Shown here piece after piece: positions 44,921-53,848 of a stretch of 64,000 nucleotides of DNA. This DNA comes from Clostridium_AI sp964409685. Its GTDB lineage: Bacteria; Bacillota; Clostridia; Lachnospirales; Lachnospiraceae. The translations under genes were made by a program, and so were the position numbers. Under the pieces are notes generated by a model. The model ran no database searches and was not told where the DNA came from. It saw only the letters and a list, made by a program, of their open reading frames with translations. Position 1 is the first letter of the stretch; every line of letters starts with the position of its first letter. The DNA lies in NCBI GenBank assembly GCA_964409685.1, contig CAYPEJ010000002.1:1-64000 (forward strand), in the 5' to 3' direction.

Positions 44921-45919
44921 ATGGAAAAGACAATAATTATAGCAGAAATTGGAGTAAACCATAATCAAGACCTTGAATTGGCAAAGCAGATGATTGACGC
45001 TGCGAAAGAAGCGGGAGCAGACATTGTAAAATTTCAAACAGGCATTGCAGAACTGATTATTTCCAAATACGCAGACAAAGCCGACTATCAGAAAGTCACC
45101 ACAGGAGAAGATGAAAGTCAGCTTGACATGTGTAGAAAATTATTATTCCCGTTGGAAACATTTAAAGAGATAAAAGAATATTGTGAGGAAAAGGGTGTTG
45201 AATTTTTATCAACTCCTTTTGATTTGGTAAGTATTGATTATCTAGAACAACTTGGAATGAAACAATGGAAAGTACCATCTGGAGAGATTACGAATCTTCC
45301 TTATTTGATTCGAATTGCAGAAACTAGAAAGCCGGTGATTTTATCCACAGGGATGGCAACCTTACAGGAAGTGGAGGATGCGGTATCTGTGTTAAAAGAA
45401 CACGGCTGTGAACAAATTAGCCTGCTACACTGTACTACAGAATATCCAGCACCATTTCAGGATGTGAATCTGAAAGCAATGGATACGTTGCGAGATCATT
45501 TTCAATTGGAAGTGGGTTATTCGGATCATACAAAAGGGATTGCAGTTTCCATTGCAGCAGTAGCAAGGGGAGCGAAAATAATCGAAAAACATTTTACCAC
45601 GGATCAGAACTTACCAGGACCAGATCAAAAGGCAAGTTTAGAACCAAAGGAATTTGCCGAGATGGTTCAAGCAATCAGGACAATTGAAAAAGCAATGGGA
45701 ACAGGTGAAAAAATACCATCTGAGATAGAGGAAAAGAATAAGGTAGTAGCCCGAAAAAGTATTATTGCATCACGAGATATTCAGATGGGAGAAGTTTTTA
45801 CAGAAGAGAACCTTACCGTAAAGAGACCTGGAAATGGAATATCTCCGATGAAATGGAATGAAGTCATTGGAAAAACAGCAAAACGTGACTTTTATGAAGA
45901 TGAACGAATTGAACTGTAA
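44921..45919 (+). CDS. legI: N,N'-diacetyllegionaminic acid synthase (NeuB family)
   Basis: A 332-residue NeuB-type synthase joining phosphoenolpyruvate to a diacetamido hexose to make a nine-carbon acid. KFQTGIAELIISKYADKADYQ, SDHTKGI and EKHFTTD are signature stretches; the C-terminal SAF (antifreeze-like) domain is at about 275-332. Start at 44921 is preceded by GAGGAGTAGG. By motif alone NeuB, LegI and PseI are hard to tell apart; the LegB/LegC/LegG neighbours favour LegI. The downstream gene begins after ten bases. Confidence 0.85.
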   Translation: MEKTIIIAEIGVNHNQDLELAKQMIDAAKEAGADIVKFQTGIAELIISKYADKADYQKVTTGEDESQLDMCRKLLFPLETFKEIKEYCEEKGVEFLSTPFDLVSIDYLEQLGMKQWKVPSGEITNLPYLIRIAETRKPVILSTGMATLQEVEDAVSVLKEHGCEQISLLHCTTEYPAPFQDVNLKAMDTLRDHFQLEVGYSDHTKGIAVSIAAVARGAKIIEKHFTTDQNLPGPDQKASLEPKEFAEMVQAIRTIEKAMGTGEKIPSEIEEKNKVVARKSIIASRDIQMGEVFTEENLTVKRPGNGISPMKWNEVIGKTAKRDFYEDERIEL

Positions 45920-45929
45920 GGAGGTTCTT

Positions 45930-47090
45930 ATGGTTTATAACATAACAGTATTGACTGCAACAAGGGCAGAGTATGGACTGTTGCAGCCAATTATAAAGAA
46001 ATTGATGCAGGTAGAAGGATTTCGCGTCAAAATAGTAGTGACAGGAGCTCATCTTTCTCCTGAGTTTGGACAAACCTATCGTGAGATAGAAAAAGATGGT
46101 TTGGAAATTGATAAGAAGATAGAGATTTTATTAAGTTCAGATACACCTGCGGCAATCTCAAAGAGCATGGGATTGGCGATGATTAGTTTTGCAGATTATT
46201 TTGCAGAGAGCCAGCCAGATGCATTACTGGTATTGGGTGACCGATATGAGACTTTAGCAGTATGTTGCGCTGCGATGAATGAAAAGATACCGATTATTCA
46301 TTTATACGGTGGAGAGACAACAGAAGGTGCCGTAGATGAAGCCATTCGACATGCAATTACGAAGATGAGTGCACTTCATTTTACCAGTACAGAAGCCTAT
46401 CGAAGACGTGTCATTCAGCTTGGTGAACAGCCAGAGCGAGTATTTTGTGTGGGTGCTATGGGCGTGGAAAATGCTTGTAGTGTTCCACTTCTTTCTAAGG
46501 AAGAACTTGAACAGGAACTAGATTTTTCTTTAGATAAACCATATGCAGTGGTTACATTTCACCCAGTAACTTTGGAGAAAAATAGTGCAAGAAGCCAAAC
46601 AGAGGAGCTTCTAAAAGCACTTCGTGTATGCAAAGACATGAAGTTTATTATCACAAAAGCCAATGCAGATTCAGATGGAAGAATCATCAATGAACTATGT
46701 GAAAAGCTCGCAGAGGAATGTGAAAATGTAGCAGTATTTGATTCTTTGGGAATGAAGCGATATCTAAGTGCGCTCAAGTATTCTTGTATGGTAATTGGTA
46801 ATTCATCAAGTGGTCTTATAGAAGCACCATCCTTTTCGGTTGCAACGATTAATATTGGAGATAGGCAGAAAGGACGTTTACAAGGAGAAACGATTATCAA
46901 TTGTGAACCAGAGGCAGGAGCAATATTAGCAGCAATTCAAAAAGGAAAATCAGAGGACTTCCGTAAGAAAATCAGTATTGCTAAAAATCCATATGGAGAT
47001 GGTAATACATCGGATAAAATCGTAGAGCATGTAGTAAGAGTATTCCGAGAAGGATGCATGCAGGTAGGAAAGAAATTTTTTGATTTATAG
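45930..47090 (+). CDS. legG: Hydrolysing 2-epimerase (NeuC/LegG type)
   Basis: A 386-residue UDP-sugar 2-epimerase of the hydrolysing kind, which frees the 2-epimer sugar that LegI condenses with phosphoenolpyruvate. TATRAEYGLLQPI, VLGDRYETLA and IGNSSSGLIEAPSF are diagnostic of NeuC-like rather than non-hydrolysing WecB enzymes. Start at 45930 has AAGGAGG; the reading frame open upstream overlaps legI and is unsupported. Confidence 0.88.
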   Translation: MVYNITVLTATRAEYGLLQPIIKKLMQVEGFRVKIVVTGAHLSPEFGQTYREIEKDGLEIDKKIEILLSSDTPAAISKSMGLAMISFADYFAESQPDALLVLGDRYETLAVCCAAMNEKIPIIHLYGGETTEGAVDEAIRHAITKMSALHFTSTEAYRRRVIQLGEQPERVFCVGAMGVENACSVPLLSKEELEQELDFSLDKPYAVVTFHPVTLEKNSARSQTEELLKALRVCKDMKFIITKANADSDGRIINELCEKLAEECENVAVFDSLGMKRYLSALKYSCMVIGNSSSGLIEAPSFSVATINIGDRQKGRLQGETIINCEPEAGAILAAIQKGKSEDFRKKISIAKNPYGDGNTSDKIVEHVVRVFREGCMQVGKKFFDL

Positions 47091-47123
47091 AAGTTTTGTA
47101 AAAATGCATTTAGGAGGGACGAT

Positions 47124-48089
47124 ATGAAGATTGCAGTAATTGGGCTTGGTTCTATGGGAAAACGAAGAATTAGGTTACTAAAGGAAATCGTACCAGAGTG
47201 TGAGATTATTGGAATAGATAGTAAAAAGGAAAGAATGCAAGAAGTTACAAAGGAGTATCAGATCAAAGGATATCAGTCTCTTACAGAGGTAACAAGTAGC
47301 CTTGACTGTGTTTTTGTCTGCACATCTCCAGCTTACCATGGGAAAATCATTGAGGAAGCATTACTGCTTGATTGTCATGTATTTACTGAGATTAATCTGA
47401 TACAGGATAGATATGAATCCAATATGCAGTTGGCTAAGGAAAAAGGAAAAGTATTATTTCTTTCCTCCACTACACTTTATAAATCAGAGATGCAGTATTT
47501 AGCAGAGAGGATAAGAAAGGAAAGAAAGCCATCTGTTTATCATTATCATGTGGGACAGTATCTACCAGATTGGCATCCATGGGATAACTTAAAAGAATTT
47601 TTTGTAAGTAATAAAACTACAAATGGCTGCCGAGAGTTATTGGCTATTGAATTACCTTGGATTCAGCATACATTTGGAAAGATCTTGAATGTACATGTTA
47701 TAAAACGAAAGCTTACAGATTTAGAATTGGATTTTCCAGATACCTATATGATACAAGTAGAACACGAGGGTGGAAATATAGGGAGTATCCTGATTGATGT
47801 TGTCAGTAGAGAAGCAGTTCGAAGATTAGAAGTTGTAAATGAAGACTTTTATATCAAATGGGATGGCACACCAGAAACTTTATTCCAGAAGGATATAGAA
47901 GATGGCGAATTAAAATTGGTACCAACAGGAAAGTACATACATGAACAAGGATATGGAAGTTTCATTAATGAATACGCATATATGAAAGAAATAGAGGAGT
48001 TCTTTGCTGTCATTAAAGGAAAGAAAGCAATCTATGGTTTTGCAGAAGACTTAGAAATTATTAATATTATGGATAAGATTGAAAGTTGA
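47124..48089 (+). CDS. Gfo/Idh/MocA-family oxidoreductase, atypical
   Basis: A 321-residue NAD(P)-dependent oxidoreductase. The Rossmann loop GLGSMGKRR is at residues 7-15. The usual EKP catalytic motif is replaced by TEIN, so the lysine that helps hydride transfer is missing or moved. It follows legG in the operon with TAGGAGGGA before the ATG. Relatives named PtmF occur in Campylobacter legionaminic gene sets, where they help supply glucosamine phosphate; the role here could be similar or could be a distinct sugar modification. Function is inference. Confidence 0.75.
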   Translation: MKIAVIGLGSMGKRRIRLLKEIVPECEIIGIDSKKERMQEVTKEYQIKGYQSLTEVTSSLDCVFVCTSPAYHGKIIEEALLLDCHVFTEINLIQDRYESNMQLAKEKGKVLFLSSTTLYKSEMQYLAERIRKERKPSVYHYHVGQYLPDWHPWDNLKEFFVSNKTTNGCRELLAIELPWIQHTFGKILNVHVIKRKLTDLELDFPDTYMIQVEHEGGNIGSILIDVVSREAVRRLEVVNEDFYIKWDGTPETLFQKDIEDGELKLVPTGKYIHEQGYGSFINEYAYMKEIEEFFAVIKGKKAIYGFAEDLEIINIMDKIES

Positions 48090-49049
48090 GTGATCAAGTT
48101 GAAAATTGCAATGATTGGACTTGGTTCCATTGGGAAAAGACATTTACGAAATGTGAGGGCTGTTCTAGAAAAGCGAAATGTAAAGTATGAAATAGAAGCA
48201 TTACGCAGTGGGCATGGGAAAAAAGATGAGGAATTGGATTCTATTTTACACAGACAGTATTCTAGTGTAGATGAGATGCCAGAGGATTATGATATCATCT
48301 TTGTGACAAATCCTACATCCTTGCATTATGAGACTATAAAGAGTGTTATACATAAAACAAAGCATATGTTTATTGAAAAACCTATTTTTGAAACGTGTGA
48401 TTATGACATCGCTGCACTCCTAAAGAATAGAAAGCAAGAGAACGTCTATTACGTTGCATGTCCGCTTAGACATAAGGCAATTTTAAAATTCTTGTCAGAA
48501 CAGATCGTAAACTCAAAAAAAATCATTATGGCAAGAATTATTTCTACCTCCTATCTACCAGATTGGAGAAAAGGAGTAGATTATAGAACGGTTTATTCGG
48601 CACAAAAGAAATTAGGTGGTGGTGTTTCTAGAGATCTAATTCATGAATGGGATTATGCTATAAGACTATTTGGATTTCCAGAAGAGGTAATACAATTAGC
48701 AGGACATGTGTCAGATTTGGAGATGGACTGTGAGGATGTTTCCTTATATCTTGCAAAATACCCAAAGATGTTACTGGAATTACATCTAGACTATTTTGGT
48801 CAAAAGACAGAGCGAATTCTACAACTCTTTACGAACAAAGAACGGATGGATGTAGATTTAATAAAAAATGTAATCACAACATACAAAAATAATGAAATTG
48901 TAGACAAGATGGAATTTCCAGAAGAGGACTTATACTTGAATGAGATGGAGTATTTTATGGATTGCGTAGAAGGAAAAGTGGAAAATATCAATACCATAGA
49001 GCACGCCTATCAAACACTTAAGATTGCAACAATAGGAGAGGGAGATTAG
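48090..49049 (+). CDS. Second Gfo/Idh/MocA-family oxidoreductase
   Basis: A 319-residue oxidoreductase with GLGSIGKRHLRN near residues 10-21 and an intact EKP motif (FIEKPIF), followed by HEWDYAIRLFG with the likely catalytic His. Begins with GTG directly after the stop of the previous gene; a TTG nine bases on is an alternative. Two homologous but diverged dehydrogenases side by side, one with and one without EKP, suggest different steps or a hetero-oligomer. They sit between legG and legF, so both should act on the same sugar pathway. Confidence 0.75.
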   Translation: MIKLKIAMIGLGSIGKRHLRNVRAVLEKRNVKYEIEALRSGHGKKDEELDSILHRQYSSVDEMPEDYDIIFVTNPTSLHYETIKSVIHKTKHMFIEKPIFETCDYDIAALLKNRKQENVYYVACPLRHKAILKFLSEQIVNSKKIIMARIISTSYLPDWRKGVDYRTVYSAQKKLGGGVSRDLIHEWDYAIRLFGFPEEVIQLAGHVSDLEMDCEDVSLYLAKYPKMLLELHLDYFGQKTERILQLFTNKERMDVDLIKNVITTYKNNEIVDKMEFPEEDLYLNEMEYFMDCVEGKVENINTIEHAYQTLKIATIGEGD

Positions 49050-49050
49050 A

Positions 49051-49785
49051 GTGAAAATATTATTTACAATTTGTGGACGAGCAGGTTCGAAAGGTGTAAA
49101 AGGAAAAAATGTTAGGCTATTTTGCGGAAAGCCAATCGTAGATTATACGCTAAAGATTTATCAAATGTATTTAGAAAAACATCAAGAAGATGAAATATTA
49201 TTAGCAGTAAATACGGATAGTGAAGAGTTGATTGAGCAGGTAAAACGATGGGATATTCCAATTCTCTATGTAAACCGCAAAGCAGAGTTAGCAGGAGATG
49301 TCGTAGCAAAAGGGGATGTAATAAAAGATACACTGATACAAGCCGAAGCAAATGAATCCTGTCAATTTGATTTGGTAGTTGATTTAGATATTACGTCACC
49401 TGTTAGAACTTTGGCAGATGTAGAAGGAACGATTGCTTTGGTAGCAGAAAACGAATCCTGCAATTTTGCATATAGTGTTACAGAATCTAGAAGAAGTCCA
49501 TATTTTAATATGGTTAGTCAAAAAGAAAATGGCTTCTATGACAGAGTGATTTCAGCAACCTATACGGCGCGACAACAAGTACCAGCTTGTTATGATATGA
49601 ATGGATCGATTTATGCCTACGGAAGAGAGTATCTAATGGATATGACCCTAGAAAATAGACGTGCATTGATATGGAAAATGGAAGATAGTGCTGTGTTGGA
49701 TATTGACAGCGACAATGATTTTGAGCTTATGGAGATTCTTACAAAGTACTTTTGGGAAAAAGGTAGATATTTAGATATTAGATAA
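49051..49785 (+). CDS. legF: CMP-legionaminic acid synthetase (NeuA family)
   Basis: A 244-residue cytidylyltransferase that activates the nine-carbon acid with CTP. The nucleotide-binding start CGRAGSKGVKGKN (residues 8-20) and VDLDITSPVRT are characteristic of NeuA/PseF/LegF. Starts at GTG one base after the previous gene, with GGAGAGGGAG upstream. It completes the Leg set and is the last gene of the 10-kb operon, before a hairpin at 49807-49847. Choice of LegF over NeuA rests on the neighbours. Confidence 0.85.
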   Translation: MKILFTICGRAGSKGVKGKNVRLFCGKPIVDYTLKIYQMYLEKHQEDEILLAVNTDSEELIEQVKRWDIPILYVNRKAELAGDVVAKGDVIKDTLIQAEANESCQFDLVVDLDITSPVRTLADVEGTIALVAENESCNFAYSVTESRRSPYFNMVSQKENGFYDRVISATYTARQQVPACYDMNGSIYAYGREYLMDMTLENRRALIWKMEDSAVLDIDSDNDFELMEILTKYFWEKGRYLDIR

Positions 49786-49806
49786 GTGCTTAGTTTGTGT
49801 GTAATT

Positions 49807-49847
49807 TACGGATAGGTAATTTGTGTTCCAAGCATTTCCTATCCGTA
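49807..49847. terminator. Hairpin between convergent legF and acetyltransferase genes
   Basis: TACGGATAGG (49807-49816) pairs exactly with CCTATCCGTA (49838-49847). The following GTATTATC is only moderately T-rich, so termination is likely but not strong. Confidence 0.6.
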
Positions 49848-49883
49848 GTATTATCATAGCAACTTCTTACTCTTACAAAATTA

Positions 49884-50525
49884 TTATAAAAATTTAATTG
49901 GTTTTGCAGGTATACCAACAGCGGTACAATTTTTAGGAATATCCCTTATCACAACGGCACCAGCACCAATAGTAGAGTTACCGCCTATATGAATTCCTTG
50001 AATGATAGAAGAGGATGTGCCCAAATAGCAGAGTGATTCAATATGTACATTACCAGATATGTTAGTACTAGGAGATACTGTAACATAGGATTCTAGTATC
50101 GAATCATGTCCAACGTTACAAGAAACATTTAAAATAACGAAATTTTCTATTTGAATATTTATAGTTAAGATAGTGCCAATATAAATGATATTGCCAATCC
50201 CAAAAGTAATATGTTCTGAGCGTATTACACTTGGATCAATAAGATTGGGAAAATATAGATTGGAATTATCTTTGAATAGATTATATAACCTCTTTCTTAT
50301 TTTACCATTTCCAATTGCAATAGCTACAGCCAATTCTTTTGGATAACGAATAAGAAAATCATTGTTTCCAATGACAGGGACACCATTTATTATGCTTCCT
50401 GTATCTAGTTGTTCATCAATAAAACCAATAATATTATAGGTTGGATTTTCATGGTTAATTCTTTGTAATAAAAAAAGAACATCTCTTGCAAAACCTCCAG
50501 CGCCAACAATTACAATGTCTTTCAT
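49884..50525 (-). CDS. NeuD/PglD-type acetyltransferase
   Basis: A 213-residue enzyme with an N-terminal Rossmann-like PglD_N domain (IVIVGAGGFARDVLFLL) and a C-terminal left-handed beta-helix of hexapeptide repeats (about 95-205), ending GIPAKPIKFL, as in bacillosamine and sialic acid acetyltransferases. The His at VSCNVGHDSILESYV fits the catalytic position. It converges on the legionaminic operon, and since no LegH is found on the plus strand, it is the best candidate for the N-acetyl step (or for O-acetylation, NeuD-like). AAGGAG is 12 bases before the ATG, a rather long spacing. Confidence 0.8.
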   Translation of the reverse strand: MKDIVIVGAGGFARDVLFLLQRINHENPTYNIIGFIDEQLDTGSIINGVPVIGNNDFLIRYPKELAVAIAIGNGKIRKRLYNLFKDNSNLYFPNLIDPSVIRSEHITFGIGNIIYIGTILTINIQIENFVILNVSCNVGHDSILESYVTVSPSTNISGNVHIESLCYLGTSSSIIQGIHIGGNSTIGAGAVVIRDIPKNCTAVGIPAKPIKFL

Positions 50526-50581
50526 ATGTATTTTATACTCCTTATATGTTTATAATTTTATTGTAGCATTTCTATTGATAT

Positions 50582-50695
50582 TATGCAATTTGATTTGTAT
50601 GCAGGTGATGTTAAAGAAATTGATGGTACATATAAACATCGAGAGTTTTATCATAAATTTGTTAAAATATTTGAAGAAAAAGAAGGAATCAAATA
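50582..50695 (+). pseudogene. Possible gene remnant, 37 codons
   Basis: An open stretch from ATG 50582 encodes a protein-like but short, charged peptide (FDLYAGDVKEIDG, then HREFYHKFVKIFEEKEG). Its composition resembles the end of a real gene more than random AT-rich sequence. No Shine-Dalgarno is present and an in-frame stop lies about ten codons upstream. I cannot name a parent family. It may be chance. Confidence 0.25.
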
Positions 50696-50804
50696 ACATT
50701 AAGTAACGGAACGTATTTGCCAATTTCTCATATTTGATGTAAAATGATTATTAGTAAATTGGATTATTAAACTGAAAGTAAACAAAGTTTGGGAGGATAT
50801 TAAA

Positions 50805-51476
50805 ATGAGCATTGAACAAGTAACAATTGATGGACTATTTGACTTAGATCAGACAATTGCAGCGGATTTATTTCGTAATCAAGCATATCCATGGAAAGTA
50901 CTTCCGTTGATATCGGATTTCATCATGGCATTAGGAAGCCAATTATCATTTGAAGAATACGACTTAGTAAGGAAAAATGTTTGGGTAGCCAAAAGTGCAA
51001 AAATAGCCCCAACAGCATATATTCACGGACCAGCTATTATCGGTAAAAATGCAGAGATTCGTCATTGCGCATATATTCGTGGTAGTGTAATCATCGGTGA
51101 GAATTGTGTAGTAGGAAACTCAACAGAACTTAAAAATGTAATTCTTTTTAACAATGTACAAGTTCCACACTACAATTACGTAGGCGATTCTATCTTAGGC
51201 TATCGTTCTCATATGGGTGCAGGTTCCATTACATCAAATGTAAAATCTGATAAAACACTAGTTTCCATTAAATTTGATGATAAAAAAATTCAAACAGGAC
51301 TTAAAAAAGTTGGAGCTTTCTTAGGAGATTATGTAGAAGTTGGATGCAACAGTGTATTAAACCCAGGTACAGTTGTTGGAAGATATAGTAATGTTTATCC
51401 ACTATCCAGTGTACGTGGTGTAGTGCCGCCCAATAGCATTTATAAGAAGGCAGGAGATATTTGTGAGAAAAGATAG
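50805..51476 (+). CDS. Left-handed beta-helix acyltransferase-like protein
   Basis: A 223-residue protein made mostly of hexapeptide repeats (VWVAKSAKIAPTAYIHGPAI, with I-G-x and V-G-x turns from about residue 60 to 205), like the C-terminal part of GlmU and related sugar-1-phosphate or acyl transferases, but with no uridylyltransferase domain. GAGSITSNVKSDK is close to the GlmU acetyl-CoA site region. Substrate unknown. ATG follows GGGAGGATATTAA. A single gene; not obviously part of the legionaminic operon, from which it is separated by the oppositely oriented acetyltransferase. Confidence 0.75.
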   Translation: MSIEQVTIDGLFDLDQTIAADLFRNQAYPWKVLPLISDFIMALGSQLSFEEYDLVRKNVWVAKSAKIAPTAYIHGPAIIGKNAEIRHCAYIRGSVIIGENCVVGNSTELKNVILFNNVQVPHYNYVGDSILGYRSHMGAGSITSNVKSDKTLVSIKFDDKKIQTGLKKVGAFLGDYVEVGCNSVLNPGTVVGRYSNVYPLSSVRGVVPPNSIYKKAGDICEKR

Positions 51477-51503
51477 AGAAAGTCGAAATGCTTAATTTAA
51501 GAA

Positions 51504-51555
51504 AAGCATCATTCTAGGAACGAAAAGCTTATGTTCGTGGAATGATGCTTATTTT
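51504..51555 (+). terminator. Intrinsic terminator after the beta-helix gene
   Basis: AAGCATCATTC (51504-51514) pairs exactly with GAATGATGCTT (51540-51550), with an inner GAAC/GTTC stem, then ATTTTATT. The remaining gap to 51854 is AT-rich leader with an interrupted CAATAT/ATATTG repeat near 51803-51823 and no gene. Confidence 0.75.
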
Positions 51556-51854
51556 ATTGAACTGGGAATGCATAATTGCATGCTTTATTTGTTTAATTTA
51601 CATCATCATTCAAGAAAATTTTAAAGTTTTTACATTTTATAAAAATTTGTAAGAATGAGAAAATTAAAAAAAGGTGTAGACTAATTTGTCATTTTATGAG
51701 AAAATAATAACTGAGTGTGTAGTCACATTTATTTCCGAATATGGAATCTTTAGACGTTCACACAAATTCGCGTTGTTTAGGCGCAGAATATAAATGAGCA
51801 ATATACAATGAACATATTGCGTAAGTTAAACGTAATATTGAAAGGAGTCTCAAC

Positions 51855-52547
51855 ATGATTTATTCACACGAAGTAGAAAATATGTGCCCAATTACTCAAG
51901 GGGTTAACCATGGAGCTGCTCCAATCCCAGAAGAAGCAAAATGGGTGAAAGCAAAAGAAGTAAGCGATATTTCCGGTTTAACACACGGTATCGGCTGGTG
52001 TGCTCCACAACAAGGAACTTGTAAATTAACTCTTAACGTTAAAGAAGGTATCATCCAAGAAGCATTAGTTGAAACAGTTGGATGTTCTGGTATGACTCAT
52101 TCCGCAGCCATGGCAGCAGAAATCTTACCAGGTAGAACTATCTTAGAAGCATTAAACACAGACTTAGTTTGTGATGCTATCAACACAGCAATGAGAGAAT
52201 TATTCTTACAAATCGTTTACGGTAGAACACAATCTGCTTTCTCCGAAGACGGTCTTCCAATCGGTGCTGGTCTTGAAGATTTAGGTAAAGGTCTTAGATC
52301 TCAAGTTGGTACTATGTATGGTACATTAAAGAAAGGTCCTCGTTATCTTGAAATGACAGACGGTTATGTAACAGGCGTTGCTTTAAATGAAGACAATGAA
52401 ATCATTGGTTACAAATTTGTAAACTTTGGTAAAATGATGGACTTCATCAAAGCTGGTGATGATGCTAACACAGCATTTGAAAAAGCTCAAGGTCAATATG
52501 GTCGTGTTGATGACGCTGTTAAAATCGTTGACCCAAGAAAAGAATAA
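51855..52547 (+). CDS. NifU/IscU-like iron-sulfur scaffold protein
   Basis: A 230-residue protein related to the N-terminal (IscU-like) scaffold domain that builds iron-sulfur clusters. GWCAPQQGTCKLTL and VETVGCSGMTHSAA match the scaffold cysteine regions, though the classic GxxxCGD is changed. The C-terminal half (from about 130) is not part of IscU and is unassigned. It is followed after 54 bases by the GGGtGRT gene; the two are known as a conserved pair in anaerobic Firmicutes without a proven role. Codon choice (GCT, GGT, AAC) points to high expression. ATG follows AAAGGAG. Confidence 0.8.
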   Translation: MIYSHEVENMCPITQGVNHGAAPIPEEAKWVKAKEVSDISGLTHGIGWCAPQQGTCKLTLNVKEGIIQEALVETVGCSGMTHSAAMAAEILPGRTILEALNTDLVCDAINTAMRELFLQIVYGRTQSAFSEDGLPIGAGLEDLGKGLRSQVGTMYGTLKKGPRYLEMTDGYVTGVALNEDNEIIGYKFVNFGKMMDFIKAGDDANTAFEKAQGQYGRVDDAVKIVDPRKE

Positions 52548-52601
52548 GAGACGTTTTTCATAGAACGATGTTCTTGAAATCATTAAGGAGGATTTTATAA
52601 A

Positions 52602-53612
52602 ATGGCTTTATTTGAATCATATGAAAGAAGAATCGATAAAATCAATTCTGTACTAAACAGCTACGGAATTGCTTCTATAGAAGAAGCTGAAAAAATTACT
52701 AAGGATGCTGGCTTAGATGTTTACAATCAAGTAAAAGGTATCCAACCAATCTGTTTTGAAAATGCTTGTTGGGCATACACAGTTGGTGCTGCTATCGCAA
52801 TCAAAAAAGGTGCTAGAAGAGCCGCTGACGCTGCTGCTGCAATCGGTGAAGGTCTTCAAGCTTTCTGTATCCCAGGTTCTGTTGCTGACCAAAGAAAAGT
52901 TGGTTTAGGACATGGTAACTTAGGTAAAATGCTTCTTGAAGAAGATACAGAATGTTTCGCTTTCTTAGCTGGTCACGAATCTTTCGCAGCTGCTGAAGGT
53001 GCTATCGGTATCGCTGAAAAGGCAAACAAAGTACGTCAAAAACCATTACGTGTTATCTTAAACGGTCTTGGTAAAGATGCTGCTCAAATCATTGCTCGTA
53101 TCAACGGTTTTACATTTGTTGAAACAGAAATGGATTACTACACAGGCGAAGTAAAAGAAGTATTCCGTAAAGCATACTCTACAGGTCTTCGTGCAAAAGT
53201 TAACTGCTACGGTGCTAACGACGTAACAGAAGGTGTAGCTATCATGCACAAAGAAAACGTAGACGTTTCCATCACAGGTAACTCTACAAACCCAACTCGT
53301 TTCCAACATCCAGTTGCTGGAACATACAAAAAAGAATGTTTAGAACAAGGTAAGAAATACTTCTCAGTAGCATCTGGTGGTGGTACAGGTCGTACACTTC
53401 ACCCAGATAACATGGCTGCTGGTCCTGCTTCTTATGGTATGACAGATACTATGGGACGTATGCACTCTGATGCACAGTTTGCTGGTTCTTCATCCGTACC
53501 TGCTCACGTAGAAATGATGGGCTTGATCGGCATGGGAAATAATCCTATGGTAGGTGCTACAGTTGCTGTTGCAGTATCTATCGAAGAAGCTGCTAAAGAA
53601 GGTAAATTCTAA
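52602..53612 (+). CDS. GGGtGRT family protein
   Basis: A 336-residue protein of the family named after its motif, here SGGGTGRTLHPDN (residues about 262-274). It has no signal or membrane segment. The partner scaffold gene just upstream suggests a metal- or iron-sulfur-linked role, yet the function is not established. Codon use is strongly biased and very uniform, as in abundant proteins. Start is preceded by AAGGAGGATTTTATAA. A strong terminator ends the unit. Confidence 0.88.
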   Translation: MALFESYERRIDKINSVLNSYGIASIEEAEKITKDAGLDVYNQVKGIQPICFENACWAYTVGAAIAIKKGARRAADAAAAIGEGLQAFCIPGSVADQRKVGLGHGNLGKMLLEEDTECFAFLAGHESFAAAEGAIGIAEKANKVRQKPLRVILNGLGKDAAQIIARINGFTFVETEMDYYTGEVKEVFRKAYSTGLRAKVNCYGANDVTEGVAIMHKENVDVSITGNSTNPTRFQHPVAGTYKKECLEQGKKYFSVASGGGTGRTLHPDNMAAGPASYGMTDTMGRMHSDAQFAGSSSVPAHVEMMGLIGMGNNPMVGATVAVAVSIEEAAKEGKF

Positions 53613-53630
53613 TAGCAAGTTAATGTTTAC

Positions 53631-53674
53631 AAAAGAGAGCTTATGGCAATAGTATGCCCATAGGACTCTCTTTT
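53631..53674 (+). terminator. Intrinsic terminator of the scaffold-GGGtGRT unit
   Basis: AAAAGAGAG (53631-53639) pairs with CTCTCTTTT (53666-53674), with further imperfect pairing inside. The rest of the 340-base gap to 53956 is AT-rich and holds only the sigma-D-like promoter at 53849. Confidence 0.8.
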
Positions 53675-53848
53675 ATGCAATTTAATATATACAAAAGACA
53701 AATTTTAAAATATAGGAGTATATTTAAAATATAATTACATATTATTCTTACAAAAAGTTTCTTTTTATTTATGGGAAAAGCTAAAGTTCCATAATAGTCC
53801 AATAATGTATCAAAGTTTAATCCATAATTTGTTTTAAATCAGTCGTGT

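Noticed and set aside
50526..50804. Insertion element or tRNA in the spacer beside the acetyltransferase
   Set aside because: No terminal inverted repeats, transposase fragments or tRNA T-loop sequence were seen.
53769..53794. Imperfect repeat TTATGG/CCATAA as a regulatory RNA
   Set aside because: Only six paired bases, a long loop and no T-run, well within expectation for AT-rich DNA.
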